DNA from: Bhargavaea changchunensis
GTDB lineage: Bacteria; Bacillota; Bacilli; Bacillales_A; Planococcaceae
Length of the DNA: 64,000 bases
Assembly: GCF_042665595.1 (NCBI RefSeq)
Contig: NZ_JBHTCT010000036.1
Location: 1-64,000, forward strand
Direction of reading: 5' to 3'
Made by a program: the position numbers and the translations under genes. Positions 14,657-23,151 of this stretch are shown here, piece after piece. Position 1 is the first letter of the stretch. Each line of letters starts with the position of its first letter. Under the pieces are notes generated by a model, which saw only the letters and a list, made by a program, of their open reading frames with translations, was not told the origin of the DNA and ran no database searches.

Positions 14657-15532
14657 TCATGAATCCCGCTGGGCATCCTTTAAATATGTCCAGCCGTCTT
14701 CCTGAACGATTTTACGTTCTTTCAGCAGCTTGCCGATCGCCCGCTTGAAAGAAGCTTTGCTCATATCGAACATTTCACTGATTTCGTCGGGCGCTGACTT
14801 GTCCGTGAAAGGCATTTTGCCGCCGGCTCCGTTCAGATACCGGATTACCGTCTCTGCATCATCGCCGATCCGTTCCTCTTTCCGTGGAAGAAGGGAGCCG
14901 TTAAGAGAGCCATCATCGCGGATGCCGATCACCCGGACTTCGACTTCCTGCCCGAGCCTCGGCTCAAATTTCATTTCGGTATGGTGGACGAAGATCCGGT
15001 ATTTCTGCGGCTCGCTCAGCATGAATGCCCCGACCGGAAGCAGCCGGTACGCCCGGGCTTTGAGGTTTTTATTGAAAAGAGCTGCCGGTGCGTCGACATA
15101 CTCATCCTTGATGCGCTCCTCGGTGACGAGCCTTCCGAACAGATTGCCGCCCTTATCCATGCGAAGCGTCATGTACAGGCAATCACCCGGCTCCGGCCAG
15201 AGCTCTTTGAGCTGCGGCATGTCCTTCGGATTGACGATGACTTCGACGGACGATCCGATGTCTGTCCGGATGCCGTCCCGCCCGTCCGTGTCAATCACTT
15301 CCGCCCAGCCGTATGACCCCACTTCCATACGGGGCAGCCGGCTCGTCGCGACGAGGTTGCCGCGCCGGTCCGGGTGGAGAAATACTTTCAGCCTGTCGCC
15401 TTCATTCAATTCCTCCGGCGCTTCTGAAGCGTTCATATTAAATTCCTGTCCGTCGCAGGACAGCACCCAGCGGGAGCCTTCCCGCCGTTCCGCGAGCGCC
15501 TCGATGATTCGCCCGGATTCGGCCTTTGCCAT
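14657..15532 (-). CDS. cvfB: CvfB-like S1-domain RNA-binding protein
   Basis: A 291-residue protein of the CvfB/YitL family: several S1-like OB domains (about 1-65, 68-130, 145-210) and a C-terminal winged helix (about 225-285) containing KSAPDEISEMFDMSKASFKRAIGKLLKE. CvfB of Staphylococcus binds RNA and affects virulence gene expression; in Bacillus its role is not well defined. AGGGAGAG precedes the ATG. It begins two bases after the mntR stop, so the two genes are almost certainly co-transcribed, mntR first. Confidence 0.9.
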   Translation of the reverse strand: MAKAESGRIIEALAERREGSRWVLSCDGQEFNMNASEAPEELNEGDRLKVFLHPDRRGNLVATSRLPRMEVGSYGWAEVIDTDGRDGIRTDIGSSVEVIVNPKDMPQLKELWPEPGDCLYMTLRMDKGGNLFGRLVTEERIKDEYVDAPAALFNKNLKARAYRLLPVGAFMLSEPQKYRIFVHHTEMKFEPRLGQEVEVRVIGIRDDGSLNGSLLPRKEERIGDDAETVIRYLNGAGGKMPFTDKSAPDEISEMFDMSKASFKRAIGKLLKERKIVQEDGWTYLKDAQRDS

Positions 15533-15534
15533 AT

Positions 15535-15972
15535 TTATCTCTCCCTTTCTTCGTCCGCACGATCCGCCGCCCGATAGCGCTCCAGTTGGTCCAGCATAGC
15601 AGGATTTCTTTCGAGGACGTGTACAAGTTCGGTGATGCGGTCAATTGCATCCCAGCTCAGATGATGCTCAATCCCCTCGACATCGTTGTAGACATGCGTT
15701 TCATCCACGCCAATCAGGCGGAGAAAGCGTTCAAGCAGCTCATGACGGCCGGCCAGCTTCCGGCCGAACGCTTCACCCTTTGAAGTTAATATTAACCCTT
15801 TATAGCGTTCGTAAACTAAATAGCCTTCCCGGTCCAGCTTCCTCGCCATCTTCGTGACCGATGACGGCAGGACTTCCAGCGCTTCCGCGATGTCGGAAAC
15901 ACGTGCCTCCCCCGTTGCTGCCGATTTCAGCCAGATCTGTTCCAGATAGTCTTCCATGCTCGGCGTCGCCAT
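15535..15972 (-). CDS. mntR: Manganese-responsive repressor MntR
   Basis: A 145-residue DtxR-family regulator. The N-terminal winged helix (about 5-65) is followed by the metal-binding dimerisation domain. All six metal ligands known for Bacillus subtilis MntR occur at the same positions: D8, E11, H77, E99, E102 and H103. This fixes the start at ATG 15972 and rules out the much longer upstream extension of the frame. MntR binds DNA when loaded with Mn(II) and represses manganese importers; no such importer gene is in the window. It is the first gene of an mntR-cvfB unit. Confidence 0.95.
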   Translation of the reverse strand: MATPSMEDYLEQIWLKSAATGEARVSDIAEALEVLPSSVTKMARKLDREGYLVYERYKGLILTSKGEAFGRKLAGRHELLERFLRLIGVDETHVYNDVEGIEHHLSWDAIDRITELVHVLERNPAMLDQLERYRAADRADEERER

Positions 15973-16037
15973 ACCAGATCCGCCCCTTCCATTGCCTGTC
16001 CGTCCATTATAGCACGGAGCAAAGGATGCCCGGACCG

Positions 16038-16063
16038 GTTTATCCGGGAACAAGCAGGGGTAG
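16038..16063 (+). promoter_or_regulatory. Sigma-B-like promoter for the Lmo0937-type gene
   Basis: GTTTAT (16038-16043), 14-bp spacer, GGGTAG (16058-16063), about 40 bases before the start codon. Confidence 0.55.
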
Positions 16064-16102
16064 GATTTGGTTAACAGAGAAAGACGGAAAGCGGGTGACT
16101 TC

Positions 16103-16258
16103 ATGGGCAAAATCGTTTGGTGGATCATTTTGATTCTGATCGCATTCTGGCTGATCGGCTTCCTTCTTGATATTTTCGGCGGTCTGATCCACATCGTCCT
16201 TATCATCGCCGGTATCATTTTCATCTTCCAGCTGATCACCGGCAGGAATAAACATTAA
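16103..16258 (+). CDS. Lmo0937-family small membrane protein
   Basis: A 51-residue peptide starting MGKIVWWIILILIAFWLIGF, with two hydrophobic stretches separated by DIFGG and ending in GRNKH. This is the pattern of the very small Lmo0937/YqaE-like membrane proteins of Firmicutes. ATG 16103 follows GCGGGTGA; a longer frame begins 12 codons earlier without a ribosome site. A sigma-B-like promoter suggests stress induction. Function unknown. Confidence 0.75.
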   Translation: MGKIVWWIILILIAFWLIGFLLDIFGGLIHIVLIIAGIIFIFQLITGRNKH

Positions 16259-16298
16259 AAATAGGGATGCCGCTGATTTGGCGGCATCCCTATTTTAT
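16257..16298. terminator. Bidirectional terminator
   Basis: Stem AATAGGGATGCCGC / GCGGCATCCCTATT with A and T runs at each end, directly after the stop of the small membrane protein gene. Confidence 0.85.
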
Positions 16299-16384
16299 TT
16301 GGCCTCGTGCTGCATGATGACATGCTTCACATTTGGTCGCGCTTGCTTGATATTCGGAAAATCCCGGTCCCGCCGGCGCAGCAT

Positions 16385-17494
16385 TCAGTTCACTTTTGCA
16401 TAAACACAGGTGTCGCGGAGGCTGCCGTCCGAGGCGACATCATCATTCTTAAGGATGCCTTCGAGTTCATAACCCAACTTTTCCGGGATGGCACGGCTCT
16501 TCATGTTCTTCGTATCACAACGGATTTCGACCCGCCTGGCCCCGAGGGTTTCCACGGCAAACTGGGTGATCCGCTCCGCAGCTTCCGTGATGTAGCCATG
16601 GCCTGTGTAGCGGGTATCGATCCAGTACCCGATTTCGAATTTAGGTATCTCCCAATTGATGCGATGCAATCCGGATGAACCGATAAACGCACCGTCTTCC
16701 AGCCGGTAAATATGCAGACGAAGATCTTTACGGGTGATAAAATCGGCCACCGCTTTCCTGAGGCTGTCTTCCACGCCTTCAAGCGTCGGCTTGTCCTTGG
16801 CGAACGGGAGCCATTCCTTCAGCTCCGGATGGGAATAGGTGAGCGCGTCATAAACATCGGCTGCATCCTCCACGCGCGGGGCGCGGATCAGGAGCCGCTC
16901 CGAGCGGAACTCATCCGTAAAGCCCGGCGGACGTCCCTGGTGGTCGGTTGCCGCAGCAATTTCACGGTCGTTCCACTCCACGGGGGTCGTCTTGCCACTT
17001 TCAAAGTCCTCCCGCGTGATTCCGTACGTGACGGCATCATAGTAAGAGTCCTCTTTCGGGGAGTACCATGACCTGCGCAGATGGCCTTCTTTCACGAAGC
17101 CTGCCCGCTCAAAGGTTTTCCGCATTGCGGCATTGTCCTGCCGGGTGTGGCCTTCCAGCCGGATTTTCTTGTCCGGCATGCTGAACACATAATCGCAGAC
17201 CAGCCGGAGCGCCCGCGGGCCGAACCCCCTGCCGCGCGCCCTTTCCGCTATCCGCAGATCAAACACCGGAATCTCATCCTGCATGTCATACAGCTTGACG
17301 ATGCCGACCTTCTCCCTGTCCTCGGTCTCCACCCAGAACGTCTTCACCTCGTCGGATTCGTAACCGCCGTCATCGATCGCTTTCTCGATCATTTCCCGAG
17401 CGGGATGCGGTATGCCATGATACGGCCAGCTGTTCTCCGTCATGAAGTGGATGAGTTCTTCCTGTTCCTGCATCGTCCATTCCGTCAGTTTCAT
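16385..17494 (-). CDS. Tandem acetyltransferase: two GNAT domains in one chain
   Basis: A 369-residue protein with two complete GNAT domains. The first (about 1-165) has the CoA loop AERARGRGFGPRALRLVCDY and QDNAAMRKTFERAGFVKEGH. The second (about 190-365) is RimJ/RimL-like: FRSERLLIRAPRVEDAADV, GYWIDTRYTGHGYITEAAER, MKSRAIPEKLGYELEGIL. ATG 17494 is chosen because GGGGGGG lies six bases before it. The RimJ/RimL type modifies protein N-termini or small molecules; substrates here are unknown. It is monocistronic, and the long gap upstream holds its promoter region. Confidence 0.82.
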   Translation of the reverse strand: MKLTEWTMQEQEELIHFMTENSWPYHGIPHPAREMIEKAIDDGGYESDEVKTFWVETEDREKVGIVKLYDMQDEIPVFDLRIAERARGRGFGPRALRLVCDYVFSMPDKKIRLEGHTRQDNAAMRKTFERAGFVKEGHLRRSWYSPKEDSYYDAVTYGITREDFESGKTTPVEWNDREIAAATDHQGRPPGFTDEFRSERLLIRAPRVEDAADVYDALTYSHPELKEWLPFAKDKPTLEGVEDSLRKAVADFITRKDLRLHIYRLEDGAFIGSSGLHRINWEIPKFEIGYWIDTRYTGHGYITEAAERITQFAVETLGARRVEIRCDTKNMKSRAIPEKLGYELEGILKNDDVASDGSLRDTCVYAKVN

Positions 17495-17903
17495 CCGTGT
17501 CCCCCCCTGCCGCATCATCGTGTCCAGGGCGCAAAAGCTGCAACCCGGAGCGTCGGCCGCTCCGTAAACCTAAAGAGCGGCGCGGCCAAATTCATGCTAT
17601 GGCAAACAACAATCGTTTCTTTAATTATACACAACGTTTTCCGGCTTAGCCGCTATACATTTCCGGCAAGCGTGAACAAACGTCCCGTCTTGTCCCGGCC
17701 ACCCCATTTTATGCTCGCCTGAACAAGGAATCAAGGCCATCAAAATGAGGCCCGGCTGTTTTTCTTTTGGTTCAAAAGGTTTTCAAACGGCAGGAAGGGA
17801 ATATAGTATTACATAGAGAACGTTTCCCCGCGTCCGGCTGGCCGGGCGCCGGCGGGCGGTTCGCATCCGCCCTTTCCGGAAACCGAAGGAGGATACCGGA
17901 CGA
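17495..17903. other. 409-bp divergent intergenic region
   Basis: It separates the tandem acetyltransferase gene (minus) from uspA (plus). It holds a GC-rich stretch at about 17540-17590 with GGAGCG / CGCTCC and GAGCGG-type pairings that could fold in the acetyltransferase leader, a minus-strand TATAAT near 17615-17625 without a good -35, and the uspA promoter at 17779. I found no open frame with a convincing start. Confidence 0.5.
17779..17802 (+). promoter_or_regulatory. Sigma-B-like promoter of uspA
   Basis: GTTTTC (17779-17784), 12-bp spacer, GGGAAT (17797-17802), about 100 bases before the uspA start. Fits the sigma-B pattern GTTT-N12-15-GGG. Confidence 0.5.
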
Positions 17904-18320
17904 ATGTACGAAAAAATCATTATCGCCGTGGACGGCTCCGCCCATTCCAGGCGGGCGGCCAAGCACGGCGCCATAATCGCAAAATCAACCGGCGCATCCG
18001 TCGACCTGCTCTATGTCGTCGACCACGACCGCTCCCGTCCGCAGGAGTATGAAAATGTCACAAAGGAAGAACTGGAAACACGTGTCCGTGACCAGCTGTC
18101 CGAGGTTTTCGCCATTTTCAGCGACAAGGGAATCCGGCCCGGACTGCAGATCCAGTTCGGGGAACCCGGACCTGCAATCGTCAAATTCATCAATTCGGTC
18201 GGCTACGACCTGGCCATTGTCGGCAGCCGCGGATTAAATGCTTTCCAGGAGATGGTGCTCGGCAGCGTCAGCCATAAAGTCGCCAAGCGCGCCGAATGCC
18301 CTGTCCTTCTTGTGAAGTGA
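17904..18320 (+). CDS. Universal stress protein, ATP-binding UspA type
   Basis: A 138-residue single Usp domain. It opens with the usual KIIIAVDGSAHSRRAAKHG strand-helix and ends with the complete ATP-binding motif G-x2-G-x9-G-S (GSRG, nine residues, GSVS), followed by AECPVLLVK. Such proteins bind ATP and dimerise, and in Bacillus several are general stress genes. AAGGAGG lies eleven bases before the ATG, a long but acceptable spacing. Monocistronic with its own terminator and a sigma-B-like promoter. Confidence 0.9.
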   Translation: MYEKIIIAVDGSAHSRRAAKHGAIIAKSTGASVDLLYVVDHDRSRPQEYENVTKEELETRVRDQLSEVFAIFSDKGIRPGLQIQFGEPGPAIVKFINSVGYDLAIVGSRGLNAFQEMVLGSVSHKVAKRAECPVLLVK

Positions 18321-18347
18321 ACCGTCCTCAAATAGGGACGGTTTTTT
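18321..18347 (+). terminator. Terminator of uspA
   Basis: Stem ACCGTCC / GGACGGT followed by T6, immediately after the stop codon. Confidence 0.85.
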
Positions 18348-18416
18348 CGTGTGCCCATTTGTGATTGAACTTTGAGATAATGGAAGACAGAGCAGATACA
18401 TAAGGGGGAATAAGCA

Positions 18417-19433
18417 GTGAACAAAGGGAAATGGAATGCCATCACGGACGTGGAAGGGGTGTCGGTTGGACATGTCACGCTTGACCGGCCCGGGGACGGA
18501 GACGATTATTTCTGCACGGGAGTGACGGCCATTCTCCCGCACAGTGGCAATTGGTTCAAAGAAAAACCGGCTGCTGCCTCGTTCGTCCTGAACGGTTTCG
18601 GCAAGACGGCAGGGCTCGTCCAGGTCGAGGAACTCGGCGTATTGGAATCGCCGATCATGCTGACAAATACGTTCAGTGTCGGCGCGGTGCTTGAAGGCAC
18701 ACTTCAATACATGCTGGACGAGAACCCGGCGATCGGGGATTCGACCAGTTCACTCAATATTGTTGTCGGCGAGTGCAACGACAGCTATCTGAACTCGATG
18801 CGGAAAATGGCCGTGCGTCCGGAAGACGCAGTCCGGGCCATCCATGAGGCTTCGGGAGAAGAACTTGAGCAAGGCGCGGTAGGTGCCGGCAAGGGCATGA
18901 TCTGCTACGGCGCGAAAGGCGGCATCGGCAGCTCTTCCCGCGTCGTGGAGGCAGGCAGCCGGACATTCACCGTCGGCACCCTCGTACTCACCAATTTCGG
19001 CCGCGGCCATGAATGCCGCTTCCCGGGCTGGGTGGCGCCGGAAGAGCCGACTCCCGAAACACCGGTTGCCGAAGAGGAAAAGCGTCCGGACGGCTCGGTC
19101 ATCATCGTCGTCGCGACCGATGCCCCTCTTGGAGCCCGCCAGCTAAAGCGGATCGCCAGACGGGCCGCGATCGGACTCGGCCGGACCGGCACCCACATCC
19201 ACAACGGGAGCGGCGACATCATCATCGCCTTCTCGAACGGGCTGCTGACCTCGCACGGCGGTGAGGAAATGACTGTCACCCGGGAAATCATCAAGGATGA
19301 CCACCCTATCATGAACGACCTGTTCGAAGCGGCAATCGCCTCGACCGAGGAAGCTGTCCTTCAGTCACTCCTCCACGCAGAGACGACAACCGGCAGGAAA
19401 GGAAGGGTTGTCAGGAAAGCGGAATTCCGGTGA
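18417..19433 (+). CDS. P1-family (DmpA-type) self-processing aminopeptidase
   Basis: A 338-residue Ntn-like hydrolase of the DmpA/BapA family. Family members cleave themselves before an internal serine, which becomes the catalytic N-terminal nucleophile and releases N-terminal (often D- or beta-) amino acids from peptides. The expected site is G226-S227 in RPDGSVIIVVATDAPL; the upstream substrate region includes VQVEELGVLESPIMLTNTFS and GAVGAGKGMICYGAKGGIG. The start is GTG 18417 behind AAGGGGGAA. Monocistronic, with strong terminators on both sides. Biological substrate unknown. Confidence 0.85.
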   Translation: MNKGKWNAITDVEGVSVGHVTLDRPGDGDDYFCTGVTAILPHSGNWFKEKPAAASFVLNGFGKTAGLVQVEELGVLESPIMLTNTFSVGAVLEGTLQYMLDENPAIGDSTSSLNIVVGECNDSYLNSMRKMAVRPEDAVRAIHEASGEELEQGAVGAGKGMICYGAKGGIGSSSRVVEAGSRTFTVGTLVLTNFGRGHECRFPGWVAPEEPTPETPVAEEEKRPDGSVIIVVATDAPLGARQLKRIARRAAIGLGRTGTHIHNGSGDIIIAFSNGLLTSHGGEEMTVTREIIKDDHPIMNDLFEAAIASTEEAVLQSLLHAETTTGRKGRVVRKAEFR

Positions 19434-19445
19434 TGCTGCTTAAGT

Positions 19446-19484
19446 AAAAAGAGAACTTCCGGGTCATCGGAAGTTCTCTTTTTT
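19446..19484. terminator. Bidirectional terminator
   Basis: A 16-bp stem AAAAAGAGAACTTCCG / CGGAAGTTCTCTTTTT between two convergent genes. Confidence 0.9.
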
Positions 19485-19489
19485 CCGCC

Positions 19490-19861
19490 TCAAAAACCGG
19501 TCACGTTATCAAACGGCTTCTGCTTCCCGTTCACCCTGACTTCGATCGTGTCTTGTTTGGCGTCTGTCTTCAGTTCATAGACGTGGGTATCCACAACGTC
19601 CTTTGTTTCACCGGATTCTTCCAGCCTGATGATGACCGTTTTGTCCTCGATTTCGTAATCTGCGGCTACTGCCTGCTCGGATTGAAAAACGATGTAAGAC
19701 TTGGTTTTCGAATTAAGCAACTGAAGGGTCAGGTCGGGATCAACCTGTTCCCAGACATCGCCAGGCATCTGATTGAGTTCACTGAAACTCGTGACTTCCG
19801 GGTCGCTGCAGGCTGACAGGAGACCCGCGGCAATTAACGCGCCAACTATAAACCTTCTCAC
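19490..19861 (-). CDS. Small unrecognised lipoprotein, 123 residues
   Basis: The N-terminus MRRFIVGALIAAGLLSACSD is a lipoprotein signal peptide with lipobox LSAC (C18). The mature part is a small hydrophilic beta-rich domain (LTLQLLNSKTKSYIVFQSEQ, KTVIIRLEESGETKDVV, DTIEVRVNGKQKPF). I know no family. The frame begins directly at the edge of the tandem array at 19891, so its promoter must lie in or across that array. It ends at a strong terminator. Confidence 0.65.
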   Translation of the reverse strand: MRRFIVGALIAAGLLSACSDPEVTSFSELNQMPGDVWEQVDPDLTLQLLNSKTKSYIVFQSEQAVAADYEIEDKTVIIRLEESGETKDVVDTHVYELKTDAKQDTIEVRVNGKQKPFDNVTGF

Positions 19862-19890
19862 TTTCTTCCCCTCTCTCCGGATGATCCGCC

Positions 19891-20309
19891 CGCTTATTTC
19901 AAGTCAAACTGCTATATTTCATTTCGGCAGCCCTTATTGCAACTCCTGGCTTCTTGATTCAATTCGTGGATCCTTATTGCAACTCCCAGTTCCTTATTTC
20001 AAGTCGGGGCACCATGCGGCAAATTCGAACTCCTTGTGGCAACCAGCGGCCAATGCGGCATATCCGGGCCCCATGTGGCAAATCGGCAGCCCATGTGGCA
20101 AATCAGTGAGCCAAATCGCAAATCCGCACTCCTTATGGCAAATCGGCGACCTATGCGGCAAATCCGGACCCCATGCGGCAAATCGGCAGCCCATGCGGCA
20201 AATCCAGGCCCCATGCGGCAAATCGGCAGCCCGTGCGGCAATTCAGTGAGCCAAATCGCAAATCCGCACTCCTTGTGGCAACTCACGCGCCTTATTGCAA
20301 TTCCACACT
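19891..20309. repeat. Array B: about 21 tandem units of 20 bp, cores CCTTATTGCAACTC / CCATGCGGCAAATC
   Basis: Units run with a period of 20 bp (a few of 18-21). The consensus is CC(T/A)T(A/G)(T/C)(T/G)GCAA(A/C)TC plus about six variable bases. From 20071 to 20270 ten units are exactly 20 bp. The left part has the CCTTATTGCAACTC version, the middle the CCATGCGGCAAATC version, and the last unit returns to CCTTATTGCAA. A block at 20101-20140 recurs at 20241-20280, so segments have been copied within the array. It fills the gap between a lipoprotein gene and the acylase gene upstream of it on the same strand. Confidence 0.95.
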
Positions 20310-22670
20310 TCACGGCACCAGTCTCAGTTCGTCGCCTTCCGCCTTCCCGTCGATACGGGTTTCGTGATAGTCCCCTTTCACCCAGTCGTCCACCTGGTCA
20401 TGGAACCAGTCGGACTTTACATGGCCGCTTTGGCCGGGACCGACGATATGCCAGGTTCGTGAGAGGTCCGAGAGATCGGCGACGAACCGCCAGGACGCAC
20501 CATGGTCGGCGGTGCCGTCATAGTTGAATCCGGCAGCCTGGACGGTGATATGCGAGCCGGAGACCGGCGTGCGCGGCGGGTTCAGGAATCGTTCCAGAAT
20601 CGGCGAGGCGCCGCCGACCGGGTGCGGGAAGACGAGCTGGTGGTAATCTCCCCATTTCCAGTCGTCCACGTCGTCCCCGTAGGCGTCCGCGATCGACATG
20701 ACCGCACGTTTGAACGAGTCGGTGACCCAGGCATCCACTCCGCCATAACCCGTCACCCATGCGCCCGGGTTCCCTGCATAGGCCTGCCGCATCATCTCAT
20801 CGGTGAGATGGTTCTTGCCCGGCATGAGTTCATACACATCCCCTGGCATTGAGGAACGGAACATCGTCCGGGGCAGCTGCTGGATCCATCTATGGAAGAT
20901 CAGCGGTGCCCCGAGGTCCTTATCATCCTCGAGGTTCCAGTTTTCGAGAAGCCGGACGGCGGATGCGTATTCTTCTGCCGTGCCCGTCGCCTTAAGCGAT
21001 CCGATCATGTCATCGAGAAATTCCCGTGCGTACAGATTTTCCACGTCCATCTGGAGGGCCATCATGTCCTCCGGCGTGAGGTCGTCGCCTTCGCGGAGCA
21101 CTTCCGCGATCCGCTCATAGCGGTAGGGTTGCGCCCAGAATTCAGTGATGTGGTAAGGATAGTCCTCCCCGATGACCCGGTTGTTCGCGGTGGCGATAAA
21201 TCCCTCCTCCGGGTTGACGGCAACCGGCAGCTCATCATACGGGATATAGCCTTCCCACCCATATTCCGGAGAATCTCCCGGCACCGGCAGCTGTCCGTCC
21301 CCTTTTTTGCGGATCGGGATGTTGCCGTTCGCCTTGTAGGCGATGGTACCGTCCTTCGAGGCGAAGACAAAGTTCTGTGCCGGCGCATTAAAGTTTTCCA
21401 GAGCCTTCTCGAACTCTTCCCAATCCGAAGCCTTGTTGTACGTCAGCACAGCCTCAAGCTCCCGTGTAGGCTCGAGTGCCGTCCACTGCATCGAAAGCAC
21501 AGCGCCAGGCCCCGTTTCTTCCAGCATCAGGTCTGAAATGACCGGACCGCGCCGCGTCGTCACCACACGGAAGTCCACAGTCTCCCCGTCCTTCACTTGA
21601 ATCGGCTCGTCGCGCACTTCCGCCTGCTCCCATTCCCCGTCATAGAGGAACTGCGTCGGGTCTTCCGGGTTCGGCTTCTCAATGTACAGGTCCTGTACAT
21701 CCGGCCCGACGTTCGTCACGCCCCATGCAATCTCATCGTTGTGGCCGAGGATGATTCCCGGAATGCCGCCGAAGATGACACCTGCGACATTCTGTTCCGG
21801 CGACTCCAGGTGCATCTCATACCAAATGGACGGAGTCGTGAGCCCAAGATGCGGATCATCGGCAAGAAGCGGTTTTCCGGAAGCCGTCTTGTCTCCGGAA
21901 ACGACCCAGTTGTTGCTGCCGTTGAACTCCGGCGGGATGAGTGATGGATCAAACGCCCCTGCGACCCGGACCGGGTTTGCCCGGTTCGCTTCAATGACCG
22001 TGGACGCGTCCGCGGGGTAATGGATGAACAGTTCCTCCATCTTTTCCCCTTCGAACTGGTTCACCGCCCAGTGGCGGAATGCCAGCGCCTGCCAGTGTCC
22101 GCCGAGATCATACGCCATGAACTTCCCGATTGTGAGGGAATCAAGCGGCGTCCACTCCTCCGGTTCGTAGCCGAGCAGGCTGAACTCGTATGGCAGATTG
22201 CCTTTTTCTTTGGCCTGGCCGATATAGGCGTTCACCCCTTCGGCAAACCAGCCAAGCACTTGCCTGGCTTCCTCTCCGTAGCCTTCGTGCGACTGCTCTG
22301 CCGCATGGCGGAGGCTGAACGTGCGGAACAGCTTGTCGGACGGTACAGCCGCCTCTCCCACTACTTCAGCCAGCCTTCCCGATGCCTGCCGGCGTGCCAG
22401 ATCCATCTGAAAAAGCCGGTCCTGCGCCTGGACATACCCCTGTGCCCGGTACAGGTCCGCATCGGACTCCGCACGGATATGCGGCACACCTTTGCCATCG
22501 CGCACGACCGTCACTTCCGACTCCAGCACCGGCACGCGGAGCTCGCCCTCGGTAACCGGGGCGGACCTGCCTATGTAAACGTTTACGTAAATCAGTGCGG
22601 CAATCCCCAACACCATGCACGCACCTAATGCATATAGGATCAAACGCAGCCACTTCGGCCACTTTCTCAT
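20310..22670 (-). CDS. Penicillin acylase family protein (Ntn hydrolase)
   Basis: A 786-residue precursor with an N-terminal membrane segment (about 9-30) that either anchors or exports it. The alpha-chain region contains VPHIRAESDADLYRAQGYVQAQDRLFQMDL; the self-cleavage site is G251-S252 in FNGSNNWVVSGDKT, where S252 becomes the nucleophile; RRGPVISD and the LFHRWIQQL region belong to the beta chain. Family members hydrolyse amide bonds in penicillins, acyl-homoserine lactones or other acylated amines; the substrate here is unknown, although a membrane-facing acylase could act in quorum quenching. Length is normal. Confidence 0.9.
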   Translation of the reverse strand: MRKWPKWLRLILYALGACMVLGIAALIYVNVYIGRSAPVTEGELRVPVLESEVTVVRDGKGVPHIRAESDADLYRAQGYVQAQDRLFQMDLARRQASGRLAEVVGEAAVPSDKLFRTFSLRHAAEQSHEGYGEEARQVLGWFAEGVNAYIGQAKEKGNLPYEFSLLGYEPEEWTPLDSLTIGKFMAYDLGGHWQALAFRHWAVNQFEGEKMEELFIHYPADASTVIEANRANPVRVAGAFDPSLIPPEFNGSNNWVVSGDKTASGKPLLADDPHLGLTTPSIWYEMHLESPEQNVAGVIFGGIPGIILGHNDEIAWGVTNVGPDVQDLYIEKPNPEDPTQFLYDGEWEQAEVRDEPIQVKDGETVDFRVVTTRRGPVISDLMLEETGPGAVLSMQWTALEPTRELEAVLTYNKASDWEEFEKALENFNAPAQNFVFASKDGTIAYKANGNIPIRKKGDGQLPVPGDSPEYGWEGYIPYDELPVAVNPEEGFIATANNRVIGEDYPYHITEFWAQPYRYERIAEVLREGDDLTPEDMMALQMDVENLYAREFLDDMIGSLKATGTAEEYASAVRLLENWNLEDDKDLGAPLIFHRWIQQLPRTMFRSSMPGDVYELMPGKNHLTDEMMRQAYAGNPGAWVTGYGGVDAWVTDSFKRAVMSIADAYGDDVDDWKWGDYHQLVFPHPVGGASPILERFLNPPRTPVSGSHITVQAAGFNYDGTADHGASWRFVADLSDLSRTWHIVGPGQSGHVKSDWFHDQVDDWVKGDYHETRIDGKAEGDELRLVP

Positions 22671-22745
22671 TTCATCATCCCCCCTGCCCCAATTGATTCT
22701 CCCCTTTTCCGGAAAATCCTTCCTGGGGGGCAGCTACCCTATAAG

Positions 22746-22783
22746 AAAAAACAGATCCGAAGGGCTGTCAGCCTTCGGATCTG
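22746..22783 (-). terminator. Terminator of the mrp operon
   Basis: Stem AGATCCGAAGG / CCTTCGGATCT; on the minus strand it is followed by T6. The mrpG stop codon lies in its loop. Confidence 0.85.
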
Positions 22784-23151
22784 CTTTCTTTTTCCTGTCT
22801 GAGTTTATCTCTGGCTTCCTCCAGTTCATCCCCTTTGGAGATGTCCGCCAGCTTGACGCCCGACCTGTGAGCGGCACGGATAATGACATGTCCCGCTACA
22901 GGTGCTGTCAGGAAGACGAAGATAATCCCAAGCAGGAGCCTGACGCCGATAAAACGCTCGACTGCCCAGAAATAGAGGAATGCGCCAAGAAGCGAGAGCA
23001 ATACAGCAAGCGTCGAACTCTTTGTCGCCGCGTGTGACCGGGTGTAGACATCCGGCAGACGGATCAGACCGATCGCACTGACGACACTCATCACGCCGCC
23101 GGTCACCATGAGGATCGCCGCAATGTATTCAACGATTGTGTCTGCGTTCAA
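22768..23151 (-). CDS. mrpG: Na+/H+ antiporter subunit G
   Basis: A 127-residue protein with three membrane segments (about 8-30, 45-65, 70-92) and a charged C-terminal tail. GGVMSVVSAIGLIRLPDVYTRSHAATK is the signature of the MnhG/PhaG family. It is the last subunit of the seven-gene Mrp complex, which exchanges cytoplasmic Na+ for external protons and supports alkali and salt tolerance. The start is TTG 23151 behind GAGGGGG, inside the end of mrpF (23-base overlap), implying translational coupling. Confidence 0.93.
   Translation of the reverse strand: MNADTIVEYIAAILMVTGGVMSVVSAIGLIRLPDVYTRSHAATKSSTLAVLLSLLGAFLYFWAVERFIGVRLLLGIIFVFLTAPVAGHVIIRAAHRSGVKLADISKGDELEEARDKLRQEKESRSEG

Noticed and set aside
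15973..16239. Long N-terminal extension of MntR
   Set aside because: Metal ligands D8 and E11 fix the start at 15972; the extension is antisense to the Lmo0937-type gene.
17521..17600. Possible riboswitch (c-di-GMP or similar) in the GC-rich part of the gap
   Set aside because: Some stems are present, but conserved core sequences of known classes that I can recall are missing; kept only as an unannotated region.
19891..20309. CRISPR array
   Set aside because: Units are 20 bp with only about 6-8 variable bases and degenerate cores; no repeat of 24-37 bp, no spacers of 30 bp, no cas genes.
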